Source: Candidatus Hydrogenedentota bacterium
GTDB lineage: Bacteria > Hydrogenedentota > Hydrogenedentia > Hydrogenedentales > SLHB01
Reading direction: 5' to 3'
Assembly: GCA_016215105.1 (NCBI GenBank)
Contig: JACRLJ010000061.1
Span: 1 to 57,116 of the forward strand
DNA: 57,116 bases
Shown piece after piece: positions 45,973 through 55,317 of this stretch. The notes beneath the pieces were generated by a model. The model was given only the letters and a program-made list of their open reading frames with translations. It did no database searches and was not told the DNA's origin. Within the stretch, counting starts at the first letter, position 1, and the number at the start of each line of letters is the position of its first letter. The translations under genes and the position numbers were made by a program.

Positions 45973-46488
45973 GTGGCCAAACTTAACTTGCAGCCCAGGG
46001 ACCGCCGTGTGCTGGCCATTGGCGCGATCGTGCTCCTGGTATGGGGCGTCTATCTGGGCGCGCAAGGCCCCATCAAGAAATATCAGCTTTCCAAAAAGAA
46101 CGTTACGGAGGCCCGCGACCGAATCAAGAAGCTCCGCACGTTCGAGGCGGATATCGAGAGTGACCGGAGCGGCCAGACGGCGTTCAAGACGGTCGCCGCC
46201 GCGCGCCCTCGAGGATTCGATCTTTTTGTCTACCTCAAGAACCTTAGTGACACGGACCTGAAGGGACGAGCCGATCTCAAGGTGCAAAGCAATGCGACGC
46301 TTGGCGGAGCGTATTCCCAGGTACAACTGACCATGAATGGTGTCGCCATTGACGAAGTGGTCAATTTCCTGCACAAGGTGTACGCGAGCAAGAATCTCAT
46401 AGCCGTGCCTCAGGTGGATTACCTGAGGTTGACGCGCGATCAAAAAGGGCTAGAGTGCCGGCTCACGTTTGTGTCGCCTCGCGCGTAA
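45973..46488 (+). CDS. gspM: type II secretion protein GspM
   Basis: GspM partners GspL. The 171-residue product has a short cytosolic head, one helix (VLAIGAIVLLVWGVYLG), a coiled-coil (ARDRIKKLRTFEADIES) and a small periplasmic domain. GTG 45973 follows AGGAG. The 98-bp gap before it contains a GTCGGAC-type repeat. It appears to be the last gene of the operon; no gspN or prepilin peptidase follows. Confidence 0.85.
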   Translation: MAKLNLQPRDRRVLAIGAIVLLVWGVYLGAQGPIKKYQLSKKNVTEARDRIKKLRTFEADIESDRSGQTAFKTVAAARPRGFDLFVYLKNLSDTDLKGRADLKVQSNATLGGAYSQVQLTMNGVAIDEVVNFLHKVYASKNLIAVPQVDYLRLTRDQKGLECRLTFVSPRA

Positions 46489-47223
46489 GACTCTCCCAGC
46501 CAGCCAATTCCTTTCTTCCTTCCGGCGAATCCGGGCGCCGTTCCGGGGCGCCGGTCTTCACTGCGCTCCAGTCCGGCATTTTACCCTTGACATCCTCCCC
46601 TGCATCGGCAAGAATATACGTTGACTGACAGAGTTGCGCACGGTATGGCGCGGTATCTTGCTGTCAAGGCGAGCAGTAGCCACGGATTTATCGGGGCCGT
46701 GGTTGGCGGCGGGTTCTTGTTTGGGAGAATCGAGTGAGGGACACGCACGGCTTTTCGCGCGGAAACGGCGCACGAAGCGCGGCGATTGTTCCCGCCAATC
46801 GTCGAATTCACGATCACCAGGAGCCGGAATCCGGCGCCTGGTAATTAATTGACAAAAGTGGATATAACTCCAACAGTATCAACGGTTGCTTGCAGTATTT
46901 ACATTGACAACAGCAGTCTCTATCTGGTAGAGTCTGTATGGCCGGGAGTATGACTCCGTTTGAAGCGATTGTGACTCCGAATATGCGAGGACCGAGGCTG
47001 GAACGTCCCACTGGGACAGATGAGGCGTCAATTCGGCGTTCCCATCTGCGGGGGCGAACTACCGCGCCGAAGTTCACGTCTGTTCGGGGCCGTGTTCTTT
47101 GGTGTGGGTGTCTCACTTCGCTGGTTGGCCGTCCCATGTCGTGGCGGCGATCCACCGAGGCCGGCGCTCGAACCCGCGTTCTAGCCCTGTGGGGTCAGAT
47201 TCCCATGGAAAGATAGGTGGACC
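46489..47223. other. 735-bp intergenic region
   Basis: No open frame here resembles a known protein. It contains a hairpin at 46817-46841 (CCAGGAGCCGGA/TCCGGCGCCTGG, one mismatch), an AT-rich patch and likely promoters. It separates the T2SS operon from the second pilus-like set. Confidence 0.5.
46904..46933 (+). promoter_or_regulatory. predicted promoter for the second pilus/secretion set
   Basis: TTGACA and TAGAGT with an 18-bp spacer in an AT-rich patch; the next gene starts at 47224. A second TTGACA at 46849 lacks a matching -10. Confidence 0.5.
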
Positions 47224-49071
47224 GTGCAACAAACAGGGTATAGTTTGTTTGGACAGCGCCTTGTCGAGCGCAACATCATCACGCAGAACCAACTCGACGA
47301 GGCCATCCATCGCCAGCAGACGACCATGGGGCACCGGAAGCTGGGCGAAATTCTGGTTCGGCTGAATTACATCAGCAAGAACCATATCGCCGAGGGTCTC
47401 GCCGACCAGCTCGGCATTCCCATCATCAAGATCTCCGAACGCGAGATACCCAAGGCAATACTCAATCTCATTGACACCGGTGTGGCGCAGGTGTACCGCG
47501 TGATACCGCTCGCCGAAGACGGTCCTTCGCTGGTTGTGGCCACGGCCGATCCCACCAATATCAACATGCTGGACAATTTGGAGCGGCTGCTCGATCGGTC
47601 GATCCGCCCGCAGCTCGCGTCACCCGAAGAAATCAGTTTAGGGCTGGCCAAGTACTATGGCCTGACGGATAGTACGGTTGAAAGCATGCTTTCAACAGTC
47701 AGCAGCCAGAGCACGATGAGCACATTGAGCACCATGTCCAATGTCAGTTCCATGGGCTCGAGCCTGAGCAGCATGGGCAGCAGCATGAGCTCCGACGATA
47801 TCAGTCAGAGCAGCATGAGCATGGACAGCATGGACATGGAAGGAGATACGGGGCCGGGCATGACCGAAGATGAGGACGATGCGGACAGCCCGGTGGTCCG
47901 GTACGTGCATAAACTCATCTTGGAGGCGTTCCGTCTGCGCGCCAGCGATATTCACGTCGAGCCGGGCAAGTTCGATCTGAAGATACGGTACCGTATTGAC
48001 GGCGTGCTCCACTTGATGCCGCCGCCGCCGAAACGCGCCCAGCCCTCCATTGTTTCGCGCTTGAAGATTATGTCGGGAATGGACATCTCGGAGCGCCGCG
48101 TACCGCAGGATGGGCGCATCAAGATCCAGTTAGGCGGCAAGGTGGTTGACCTCCGCGTGAGCGCGCTGCCGTCGGTCCACGGCGAGAGCGTGGTCATGCG
48201 TATTTTGGACAAGAGCGGGCTTCTGTTGGGGCTGGGTCAGCTTGGCTTTAGCGCCGAGGACCAGGACCGGTGGGAAGTATTGCTGGGCCACAGCACGGGG
48301 GTGGTTCTTGTAACGGGCCCGACCGGTTCCGGCAAAACGACGACGCTGTACGCGTCGCTGCACAATTTGAACCAGGTAGACACGAAGATCATCACCGTGG
48401 AAGACCCGGTGGAATACCAGCTCCACGGGATCAATCAGGTTCAGATCAACCATGACATTGGCTGGAACTTTGCGCGGGCGCTGCGATCCATCGTGCGTCA
48501 GGACCCGGATATCGTGATGGTCGGTGAAATCCGCGATAGTGAGACCGCGGAAATCGCCATCAAGGCGGCGCTGACCGGTCACTTGGTGTTTTCGACGTTG
48601 CACACCAACGACGCGCCCGCGGCGTTCGTTCGTTTGACGGATATCGGGGTAAAGTCCTTCCTGGTGGCGTCGGGTGTGCGCGCGGTGCTGGGGCAGCGTT
48701 TGGTCCGCATGAACTGCACCACGTGCAAGGAGCCGTATATTCCTTCTGAAATAGAGTTTGAGCGGCTGGGTTTTCCAGTGGACGTGCGGAAGGTGGAATT
48801 CTTCCACGGGCGCGGGTGCGACAACTGCAATCAGACCGGTTATCAGGGGCGTATCGGAGTGTATGAGTTGTTGATGAACAACGACGAAATGCGCCACATG
48901 ATTATGCACCATTCAGCGGCGGGCGAAATGCGGCGCGCCGCGCGCAACAACGGCATGACGACCATGCGCGAGGACGCATGGCGCAAGGTGTTGTCGGGCA
49001 TTACAACGGTAGAAGAAGTGAATCGCGTGACGTCGGTCGACGAGCAGTTGTCTCGAGTGGCGGCGCCGTAG
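47224..49071 (+). CDS. PilB/GspE-type assembly ATPase with Met/Ser-rich linker
   Basis: The 615-residue ATPase has two T2SSE N-domain elements (LGEILVRLNYISKNHIAEGLA), Walker A GPTGSGKT (365-372), Walker B (IVMVGEIRD), HLVFSTLHTNDAPAA and a tetracysteine site (NCTTC, GCDNC). Between N-domain and ATPase core, residues about 153-210 are nearly all Ser, Met, Thr and Asp (STMSTLSTMSNVSSMGSS), unusual for this family. It is a paralog of GspE, more PilB-like. GTG start with GGTGG close upstream. Confidence 0.92.
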   Translation: MQQTGYSLFGQRLVERNIITQNQLDEAIHRQQTTMGHRKLGEILVRLNYISKNHIAEGLADQLGIPIIKISEREIPKAILNLIDTGVAQVYRVIPLAEDGPSLVVATADPTNINMLDNLERLLDRSIRPQLASPEEISLGLAKYYGLTDSTVESMLSTVSSQSTMSTLSTMSNVSSMGSSLSSMGSSMSSDDISQSSMSMDSMDMEGDTGPGMTEDEDDADSPVVRYVHKLILEAFRLRASDIHVEPGKFDLKIRYRIDGVLHLMPPPPKRAQPSIVSRLKIMSGMDISERRVPQDGRIKIQLGGKVVDLRVSALPSVHGESVVMRILDKSGLLLGLGQLGFSAEDQDRWEVLLGHSTGVVLVTGPTGSGKTTTLYASLHNLNQVDTKIITVEDPVEYQLHGINQVQINHDIGWNFARALRSIVRQDPDIVMVGEIRDSETAEIAIKAALTGHLVFSTLHTNDAPAAFVRLTDIGVKSFLVASGVRAVLGQRLVRMNCTTCKEPYIPSEIEFERLGFPVDVRKVEFFHGRGCDNCNQTGYQGRIGVYELLMNNDEMRHMIMHHSAAGEMRRAARNNGMTTMREDAWRKVLSGITTVEEVNRVTSVDEQLSRVAAP

Positions 49072-49145
49072 CCTCCGTTTCCGGACGGCGGATGGTTGGA
49101 CTCAATTCAGTTAATCGCGTAGCGGGATGGTAAGGAGACTGGCGC

Positions 49146-50243
49146 GTGGCGTACGAGATGGTCAGTTTGTTGAGGATGTTGATCGACCGCGAGGGCTCCG
49201 ACTTGCACCTTGCCGTCGATAACCCTCCGGTGGGACGCGTACACGGACATCTGCAGTTTTTTGGCGATGATATCTTGACGCCGGACGACACCGAGCGGCT
49301 CATGAAAAGTATCGCGTCGGTGGACAATCAACAGGAACTTCAGGAAGTTGGCGGCGCCGACTTTGGATTCGCGTTCGAAGACGTGGCCCGGTTCCGTGTA
49401 TCGCTTTTCAAACAGCGCGGCAACGTGGGTTTGGTGCTGCGGCTGATTCCGCGCAAGATCATGACCTTCGAGGAAATCGGTCTTCCTCCGAGCCTGAAAA
49501 CGGTGATCAATCAGCCCCGCGGCCTTATTCTGGTCACGGGCCCGACCGGTTCGGGCAAGACGACGAGTTTGGCCACGATGCTCGATTGGCTGAACACGGA
49601 ATTCGACCATCACATCATCACCATTGAAGACCCGATCGAATATTATCACACCCACAAGAAGAGCATTATCACGCAGCGCGAGGTGGGTGTGGATGTGCCG
49701 ACCTTCGCGGAGGCCCTCCGGCGCGCCCTGCGCCAAGACCCCGACGTGATTCTGGTGGGGGAAATGCGCGACCTCGAGACCATCACCGCGGCGGTGACCG
49801 CGGCCGAGACCGGCCACTTGGTGTTTGGCACTCTTCACACCACGGGGGCCGTCCGTACGATTGACCGTATCGTGGACGCGTTTCCGACGAACCAGCAGGA
49901 ACAGATCCGTACCCAGTTGGCAGGTAATCTCAAGTCGGTGATTTCGCAGACGCTGGTGCCGAAGAAGAGCGGATTCGGGCGCGTGGCGGCGTTCGAGGTG
50001 ATGATTACGACGCCCGCGATTCAGAACCTGATTCGCGAAAACAAGTCGTTTCGTATTACGTCCGCGATTCAAACCGGCCACAAGTACGGGATGAATCTGC
50101 TTGACGAGCATTTGCTCGCGCTGTACCGCAAAGGCATCGTAAAGTACGAGGATGCGCTGGGCCGCGCGCAGATGGCCGACGAATTTGCGGCCAACGCGCG
50201 CAACATGGGCATGGAAGATCCGCAAGGGCCGCAACCTAAGTGA
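49146..50243 (+). CDS. pilT: PilT retraction ATPase
   Basis: PilT powers pilus disassembly and twitching. The 365-residue protein has the PilT start (LLRMLIDREGSDLHLAVDNPP), RFRVSLFKQRG, Walker A GPTGSGKT (132-139), VILVGEMRD, and HLVFGTLHTTGAVRTIDRIVD, the PilT hallmark. AAGGAG precedes GTG 49146. Its presence implies a retractable pilus rather than a pure T2SS. Confidence 0.95.
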   Translation: MAYEMVSLLRMLIDREGSDLHLAVDNPPVGRVHGHLQFFGDDILTPDDTERLMKSIASVDNQQELQEVGGADFGFAFEDVARFRVSLFKQRGNVGLVLRLIPRKIMTFEEIGLPPSLKTVINQPRGLILVTGPTGSGKTTSLATMLDWLNTEFDHHIITIEDPIEYYHTHKKSIITQREVGVDVPTFAEALRRALRQDPDVILVGEMRDLETITAAVTAAETGHLVFGTLHTTGAVRTIDRIVDAFPTNQQEQIRTQLAGNLKSVISQTLVPKKSGFGRVAAFEVMITTPAIQNLIRENKSFRITSAIQTGHKYGMNLLDEHLLALYRKGIVKYEDALGRAQMADEFAANARNMGMEDPQGPQPK

Positions 50244-50286
50244 GGTAAGGCATCGTGACAACCGCCCGCTCGAACTCGACGAGGCG

Positions 50287-51954
50287 ATGCAGCGTCAGCG
50301 CATGACGGGGGACATGCTCGGCCGCGTCCTCGTGAAGATGGAATTCTGCAGCGAGCAGGACATCGTCGAGGCCTTGGCGGTCCAGGCCGGCATGGAACGC
50401 GTGGACATCACCAAGGTGAAGATCAAGGAAGAGATCCTGAGCCAGGTCTCTTCGGATGTGGCGCGCTTCTACAACATCATTCCGGTTCGCGAGAAGGACG
50501 GTGTGCTGATCGTGGCCATGGCCGATCCGCTGAACATTGGCCTGCTCGACGATCTCTCTCAGATTCTGGGCCGCCCGGTACAGGGCGCGGTGAGCAACCC
50601 TCAGGACATTCAAAACAGCCTCAAAAGCAACTACGCGTTTGAGACCGACTCCATCCAGCAGAACCTGCAGGAACTGGTTGACAAAGTTGGCGACGCCGCC
50701 TTGACCATGGAAGAACTGGGCCAGCAGGAAATCGTCGGCGACGTAGACAACCTGATCCTGCTCGCGCAAGAGCCCGAAGTCATCAAGATCGTAAATCTGG
50801 TGTTGCTCGACGCCGTTCACAAGCGCGCTTCGGATATTCATTTCGAGGTGTACGAGGATGATTTCCGCATCCGGCTGCGCGTGGACGGCATGCTCCAGGA
50901 AGTGGTGAATCCGCCGAAGACGCAGGCGCTTGCGCTCACGTCCCGTGTGAAGATCATGTCGAACATGGACATTGGCGAGCGGCGGCTTCCCCAGGACTCC
51001 CGTATCGAACTCAAGGTGGGCGACTCGGACATTGATATCCGTGTTTCCACGCTGCCGACGCTGTATGGCGAATGCGTGGTGATGCGTATTCTGGACCGGA
51101 CCGCGGTCAAAGTCGATCTGGAGAAAGTTGGGCTCGACGACGAACAGTTGAAGTCGATTCGGACTATCATCCACAAGCCGAACGGCATTTTCCTGGTTAC
51201 CGGTCCGACCGGTAGCGGCAAGACGACGACCCTCTACGCGTGCGTCAATGAACTGAACGACCCCGGTGTAAAGATCATTACGACGGAAGACCCCGTGGAA
51301 CTTCAGTTCGATCAGGTTATCCAAGTTCACGTGAAAGAGGAAATCGGGCTAACATTCGCGGCGTGCCTGCGCTCGATCCTTCGCCAGGACCCGGACATCG
51401 TGATGGTCGGTGAAATCCGCGACCTTGAAACGGCGCAGATCGCCGTCGAGGCGTCGCTGACCGGACACATCGTGCTGAGCACGCTGCACACCAACAGCGC
51501 TCCGGAGTCGCTTACGCGCTTGCTGGATATGGGGGTGGAGCCGTTCCTCATTACGTCGTCGCTTGCCGGCGTATTGGCGCAGCGGCTGGTTCGAATTCTG
51601 TGCCGGTATTGCAGCCAGCCCTACCGGCCCGACGCCGAATTGATGGAAGAGTTGGCCCTGCCCAAGCATTGGCGTGACGACCCCAACCTGGTCCTGTACA
51701 AGCCGGGGAAGTGTCCGGCTTGCGACTTCAAAGGCTACAAGGGCCGCGTCGGCCTGTTTGAGTTGATGACGGTGGACGAGAAGGTGTGCGACCTGATTCT
51801 AAACGGCGCGATGGTGCATGAGTTGCGCCGTTACGCCCGGCGCCATCTCGGCATGCGGACCCTGCGTGAGGAAGGCCTGATGCGGGCCGTGAAGGGTCTG
51901 ACCAGCGCCGAGGAAGTCTTGACGCACACGGATAAGTTCGAGGAAGACGAATAA
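50287..51954 (+). CDS. second PilB/GspE-type ATPase, N-terminus truncated
   Basis: The core is intact: Walker A GPTGSGKT (306-313), IVMVGEIRD, HIVLSTLHTNSAPE, tetracysteine (LCRYC, KCPAC). The N-terminus is short: the coding frame upstream reads RPLELDEAMQRQRMTGDMLG, but the usual preceding LGEIL-type segment is missing. A good start (GTG 50255 with GAGGTAAGG) just after pilT is in another frame and quickly meets a stop. I therefore infer a small deletion, with ATG 50287 as possible present start. Confidence 0.85.
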   Translation: MQRQRMTGDMLGRVLVKMEFCSEQDIVEALAVQAGMERVDITKVKIKEEILSQVSSDVARFYNIIPVREKDGVLIVAMADPLNIGLLDDLSQILGRPVQGAVSNPQDIQNSLKSNYAFETDSIQQNLQELVDKVGDAALTMEELGQQEIVGDVDNLILLAQEPEVIKIVNLVLLDAVHKRASDIHFEVYEDDFRIRLRVDGMLQEVVNPPKTQALALTSRVKIMSNMDIGERRLPQDSRIELKVGDSDIDIRVSTLPTLYGECVVMRILDRTAVKVDLEKVGLDDEQLKSIRTIIHKPNGIFLVTGPTGSGKTTTLYACVNELNDPGVKIITTEDPVELQFDQVIQVHVKEEIGLTFAACLRSILRQDPDIVMVGEIRDLETAQIAVEASLTGHIVLSTLHTNSAPESLTRLLDMGVEPFLITSSLAGVLAQRLVRILCRYCSQPYRPDAELMEELALPKHWRDDPNLVLYKPGKCPACDFKGYKGRVGLFELMTVDEKVCDLILNGAMVHELRRYARRHLGMRTLREEGLMRAVKGLTSAEEVLTHTDKFEEDE

Positions 51955-52071
51955 CCGAGCGCGGCTCCGAATGGGCGGAACGGCGCGCGCGAGCGCGCTA
52001 TGCCGACGAGAGGCGCCGCGCGGAAACTGGAGTCCGGCCTGATTCGAGGCCGCACTCGATGGAGACCGTTC

Positions 52072-53310
52072 ATGAGCAAGTTCGCGTACAAAGCGATCAA
52101 CAAAGACGGCAAAGAGGCCTTCGGAATCGTGGAAGCGGAAAGTCAGGCGCTGGCGATTAACGATGTCCGTAATTTGGGCCTCTACCCGACGCAGGTCCGC
52201 GAAGCCACCAAAGGCGACGAGAAGCGCGCGCGCCGGCAGAAGGGCGGCGTCAGCGAGCTGTATTTTGGCGGTGTGAAGGCCAAGCAACTGGTGATCATGA
52301 CGCGCCAGTTGTCCACGTTGATCGACGCCGGTCTCCCCCTGCTCCGCAGCATCAACATCCTGATTGCCCAGCAGAAGCCATCGAAACTGCGCGACATTCT
52401 GCGGGAAATTGGCTCGGATATTCAGCAGGGCAGCACTTTCTCCGAGGCGTTGGCGAAGCATCCCAAGCAGTTCGACCGCCTTTACGTCAACATGGTGCGC
52501 GCGGGCGAACTGGGCGGTATGCTCGAAGTGGTGCTGGCGCGTCTGGCGATCTTCATGGAACGCCGCGCCGCGCTTCGCCGCCGCGTGAAGGGCGCCATGA
52601 TTTACCCGAGCGCGGTGATCATCATTGCCACTTGTATCGTGTCGTTCCTGCTGATCAAGGTGGTGCCGGTGTTCGCCGAAGTGTTCAAGGATTTCGGAAA
52701 AGGCCTGCCGGGGCCCACGCAGTTTCTGGTGGACGTGGGCGACTTCATGGCGTACCGCTGGTGGCTGCTCTTGCTCGGTCTCAACAGCACGATCATCGTG
52801 AGGAAACTCCTCCACAAGATCCCGGCGCTCAAGCGCGGCATGGACTGGGTGGTTCTCAAGGTGTGGTTGATCGGTGATTTGGTGACCAAGGTGGCCGTGG
52901 CCCGTTTCGCGCGCACGCTGGGCACCCTCATCACGTCCGGTGTGCCGATTCTGCAAGCGTTGCGAATTACCAAGGAGACGATCGGCAACTACGTCATTGA
53001 ATGCGCCATTCAGAAAGTCCACGACAGCATCAAAGAAGGCGACACGATCGCGGCGCCGCTGGACGAGTCCAAGGTGTTCCCCGCGATGGTCGTGAACATG
53101 ATCGACGTGGGTGAGGAGACCGGCAGTCTCGACACCATGTTGATCAAGGTTGCGGACATCTATGACGCTGAAGTGGAGGCCGCAGTCGAGGCCATGTTGC
53201 AGATGATGGAGCCGATTATCATCATCGTGTTGGGGGCTATTATCGGTTTCATAGTTATCTCACTTTACTTACCTATCTTCAACCTCGGCGACGCCATCAG
53301 CGGCAACTGA
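52072..53310 (+). CDS. PilC/GspF-type platform protein
   Basis: The 412-residue paralog of GspF has FAYKAINKDGKEAFGIVEAE, two T2SSF domains (MTRQLSTLIDAGLPLLRSI; FARTLGTLITSGVPILQAL) and three membrane helices, the last being PIIIIVLGAIIGFIVISLYLP. GGAGA precedes ATG 52072. It works with the two nearby PilB-type ATPases and PilT. Confidence 0.93.
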   Translation: MSKFAYKAINKDGKEAFGIVEAESQALAINDVRNLGLYPTQVREATKGDEKRARRQKGGVSELYFGGVKAKQLVIMTRQLSTLIDAGLPLLRSINILIAQQKPSKLRDILREIGSDIQQGSTFSEALAKHPKQFDRLYVNMVRAGELGGMLEVVLARLAIFMERRAALRRRVKGAMIYPSAVIIIATCIVSFLLIKVVPVFAEVFKDFGKGLPGPTQFLVDVGDFMAYRWWLLLLGLNSTIIVRKLLHKIPALKRGMDWVVLKVWLIGDLVTKVAVARFARTLGTLITSGVPILQALRITKETIGNYVIECAIQKVHDSIKEGDTIAAPLDESKVFPAMVVNMIDVGEETGSLDTMLIKVADIYDAEVEAAVEAMLQMMEPIIIIVLGAIIGFIVISLYLPIFNLGDAISGN

Positions 53311-53473
53311 GGAAAGCATGGTATAACTAGAGTAGACAGGCGGCCGGAAGCGTTTGGGGCGCTCCGGCGGGGCCTTTGGGCGGGCCGCTTAAATCGTGCA
53401 AGAATGCGGCGGCCGGAATGAGACTTGAGGTCGTGCAACTTCTGTTCCGCAGCGCGCCGGCGTTACGGCGTGA

Positions 53474-54211
53474 TCGCGGGACGAACTAGGGAGTCTGACA
53501 AAAGCGCAGACGGAAATCAACGGCATTCAATTGGCGCTCACCAAGCTGCTCACGGACGCGGATCGCCGGAGCGTGATGCAGTTGTTCACGCCAGACAGCG
53601 TGCGGAACTTCCACGCAAGCTTCTCCGACATCAAACGCAACTACCTGGTAAACGGGGCAAGCGTCGATGCATTCCTGGCCGCGCAGCAAGTCTACTCCAC
53701 AGTTTTCTACGAGTTACTTCGCGGCGGCCGTGACGCCGATGTTTCCAGCACTGCTCTTGTGTTCGACCCTAACGTCCTCGCCAAGCTGGGCACGCAGTAC
53801 ATGGACGTGCCGAAAGACCCGTTTGGAAGCCTGTATCAATTTTGGCCGGGACCGTGGGACAAGAATGCGTATCCAACGATTCCATTCCGTTGCTGGCGAG
53901 CGACAAAGGGCCCGGTGAAGCCGGGTGAGACGGGATACCTGCCCTACCGGTATGACGACCAAGCCTATGCAGAAGCGCAAATGGATCTGCCGGGCAATCC
54001 CCGGAGTGACGATGTCTATCCCGGCGTCGGGATTGCGGCGTTTGGTTATCCTGCGTCAGCCGAAGAAGTCGCCTATGTCTGGTCCGTGGGCGAGAACCTA
54101 GTCACCGATCAATTGGTCGCGCGGGATTTGCCCGATGACGAACACAAGGGCGGTGGCGACGATATCAACAGTTGGGACAAGGGCGGCGGTTGGAGCAGGT
54201 TCTACAACTAA
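53474..54211 (+). pseudogene. GspG-type pseudopilin lacking its N-terminus
   Basis: The frame opens after a stop at 53471 and at once reads SLTKAQTEINGIQLALTKL, the region just behind the N-helix of a GspG-like pseudopilin. The remainder has DPFGSLYQFWPGP and the GspG calcium-loop ending GGGDDINSWD. The leader, processing site and hydrophobic helix are absent; upstream DNA holds no FTLIE in any frame. Such a protein could not assemble, so this is probably a 5'-deleted gene. A TTG at 53531 is the only early start. Confidence 0.7.
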
Positions 54212-54256
54212 CCTCGAACACGTGACCGGCCGCTTGCGGCACTGGAACACCTGAAC

Positions 54257-55018
54257 ATGATTCGGCAGAATCAAAGACAGCCCGGCTTTTCGCTGGTGGA
54301 AATGATCATCGTGATGGCCGTGATCGCGTTGCTCGCGTCCATCGCTGTGCCGGGCCTGGCCAAGATGGGGCTCTTCTCGAAGGACACCACGCGCGCCGCG
54401 GCGCGCGAGCTCTATACGTTGATGAAAGCGGCGCAGGTGTATGCAACGACGTATCACGTCGACACGGCGATTGTCTATCGGTTGCGGACCCGTACCGACA
54501 GCGTAACCGGAACCGAAGTCGCTGTTGTCGACGCCATGGCGATGGCGCGCGCAATGCGAATTGGCGAATACGAATTCACGGATGCGTCCGGCAAATTTGT
54601 TCCGGTTCGAGATGATAACGGCGGCTTCCAGCTCATGAGGAAAGACGCCGCGATTCTGTTGAACGGGTGCGACGCGAATGCGGCCGGATTTATTCCGGTC
54701 GAGTTGTGGGACGCCCGCAGTCAGCCGATCACGCAAATCATCAGCGATTTCACAATACCCGCGGCGGGTCCGTCCTGCCCCGCGCTTCCATTTGTGGGCG
54801 GCCTAATGCCGGCGCACGTGTTCAAGCCGAACGGGACTATCAAGGACACCGTTGCGAATAACGGCGGACGTGTGAAGCTATTCGTTGGGCCGGCGCCGGA
54901 CGCCTTGCCGCAAGAACGCTACGCCGATACCGGTCGCACCGTGCCCGTGGCGCCGTACATTATCGAGCTATATCCGACCATGGGCCGGTTGAAGATTACA
55001 TACGGGGAACCCACATGA
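54257..55018 (+). CDS. GspH/FimT-like pseudopilin
   Basis: The 253-residue product has leader NQRQPG, the site FSLVEMIIVMAVIALLASIAVPGL, and a beta-rich globular domain (FQLMRKDAAILLNGCD, ELYPTMGRLKI). It belongs to the second pseudopilin set and its stop overlaps the next gene's upstream ATG. Confidence 0.85.
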   Translation: MIRQNQRQPGFSLVEMIIVMAVIALLASIAVPGLAKMGLFSKDTTRAAARELYTLMKAAQVYATTYHVDTAIVYRLRTRTDSVTGTEVAVVDAMAMARAMRIGEYEFTDASGKFVPVRDDNGGFQLMRKDAAILLNGCDANAAGFIPVELWDARSQPITQIISDFTIPAAGPSCPALPFVGGLMPAHVFKPNGTIKDTVANNGGRVKLFVGPAPDALPQERYADTGRTVPVAPYIIELYPTMGRLKITYGEPT

Positions 55019-55029
55019 GGAGTATCGTG

Positions 55030-55317
55030 ATGTCCGAACGCAAAGGGTTTACCCTGATTGAAGTGTTGATTGCCATGGTCATCCTCGGGGTGGGGATTAT
55101 CGCGATCTTCAAGATGTTTCCCGACTCGTTGCGGCAGGCGCGCGTCGCCGCGGAACGCACCATCGTGGCGGAGTTGGCCAGTTCGCGTCTGTGCCAGGTC
55201 CGCGCGGCGGGCGCGGAAAACCTGCTTCGGAGCACGCCGTCCTTCCTCAGCGCGGTTACGACCGCGGCGATTACTACAACTTCTTCGGAACGTGGCCAAA
55301 CAGTGAGAATGGCATGA
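55030..55317 (+). CDS. GspI-like pseudopilin with short or altered C-terminus
   Basis: ATG 55030 follows AGGAG. The 95-residue product has SERKG-FTLIEVLIAMVILGVGIIAIFKMFP and a short region RQARVAAERTIVAELASSRL, then an atypical Thr-rich end (TTAAITTTSSERGQ). That end is encoded by a 34-bp sequence that is an exact copy of DNA inside the next gene in another frame, suggesting the original 3' end was replaced. Confidence 0.75.
   Translation: MSERKGFTLIEVLIAMVILGVGIIAIFKMFPDSLRQARVAAERTIVAELASSRLCQVRAAGAENLLRSTPSFLSAVTTAAITTTSSERGQTVRMA
55259..55292 (+). repeat. 34-bp direct repeat, copy 1 (copy 2 at 55775-55808)
   Basis: The two copies are identical. Copy 2 is native to the pseudopilin gene (frame reads DRGDYYNFFGT). 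Copy 1 is in a different frame within the upstream gene's end. They bracket the repeat-filled leader. Confidence 0.9.

Noticed and set aside
46814-47216. Possible small genes in the gap before the PilB-like gene
   Set aside because: Frames on both strands lack known motifs and ribosome binding sites, and they overlap the predicted promoter.
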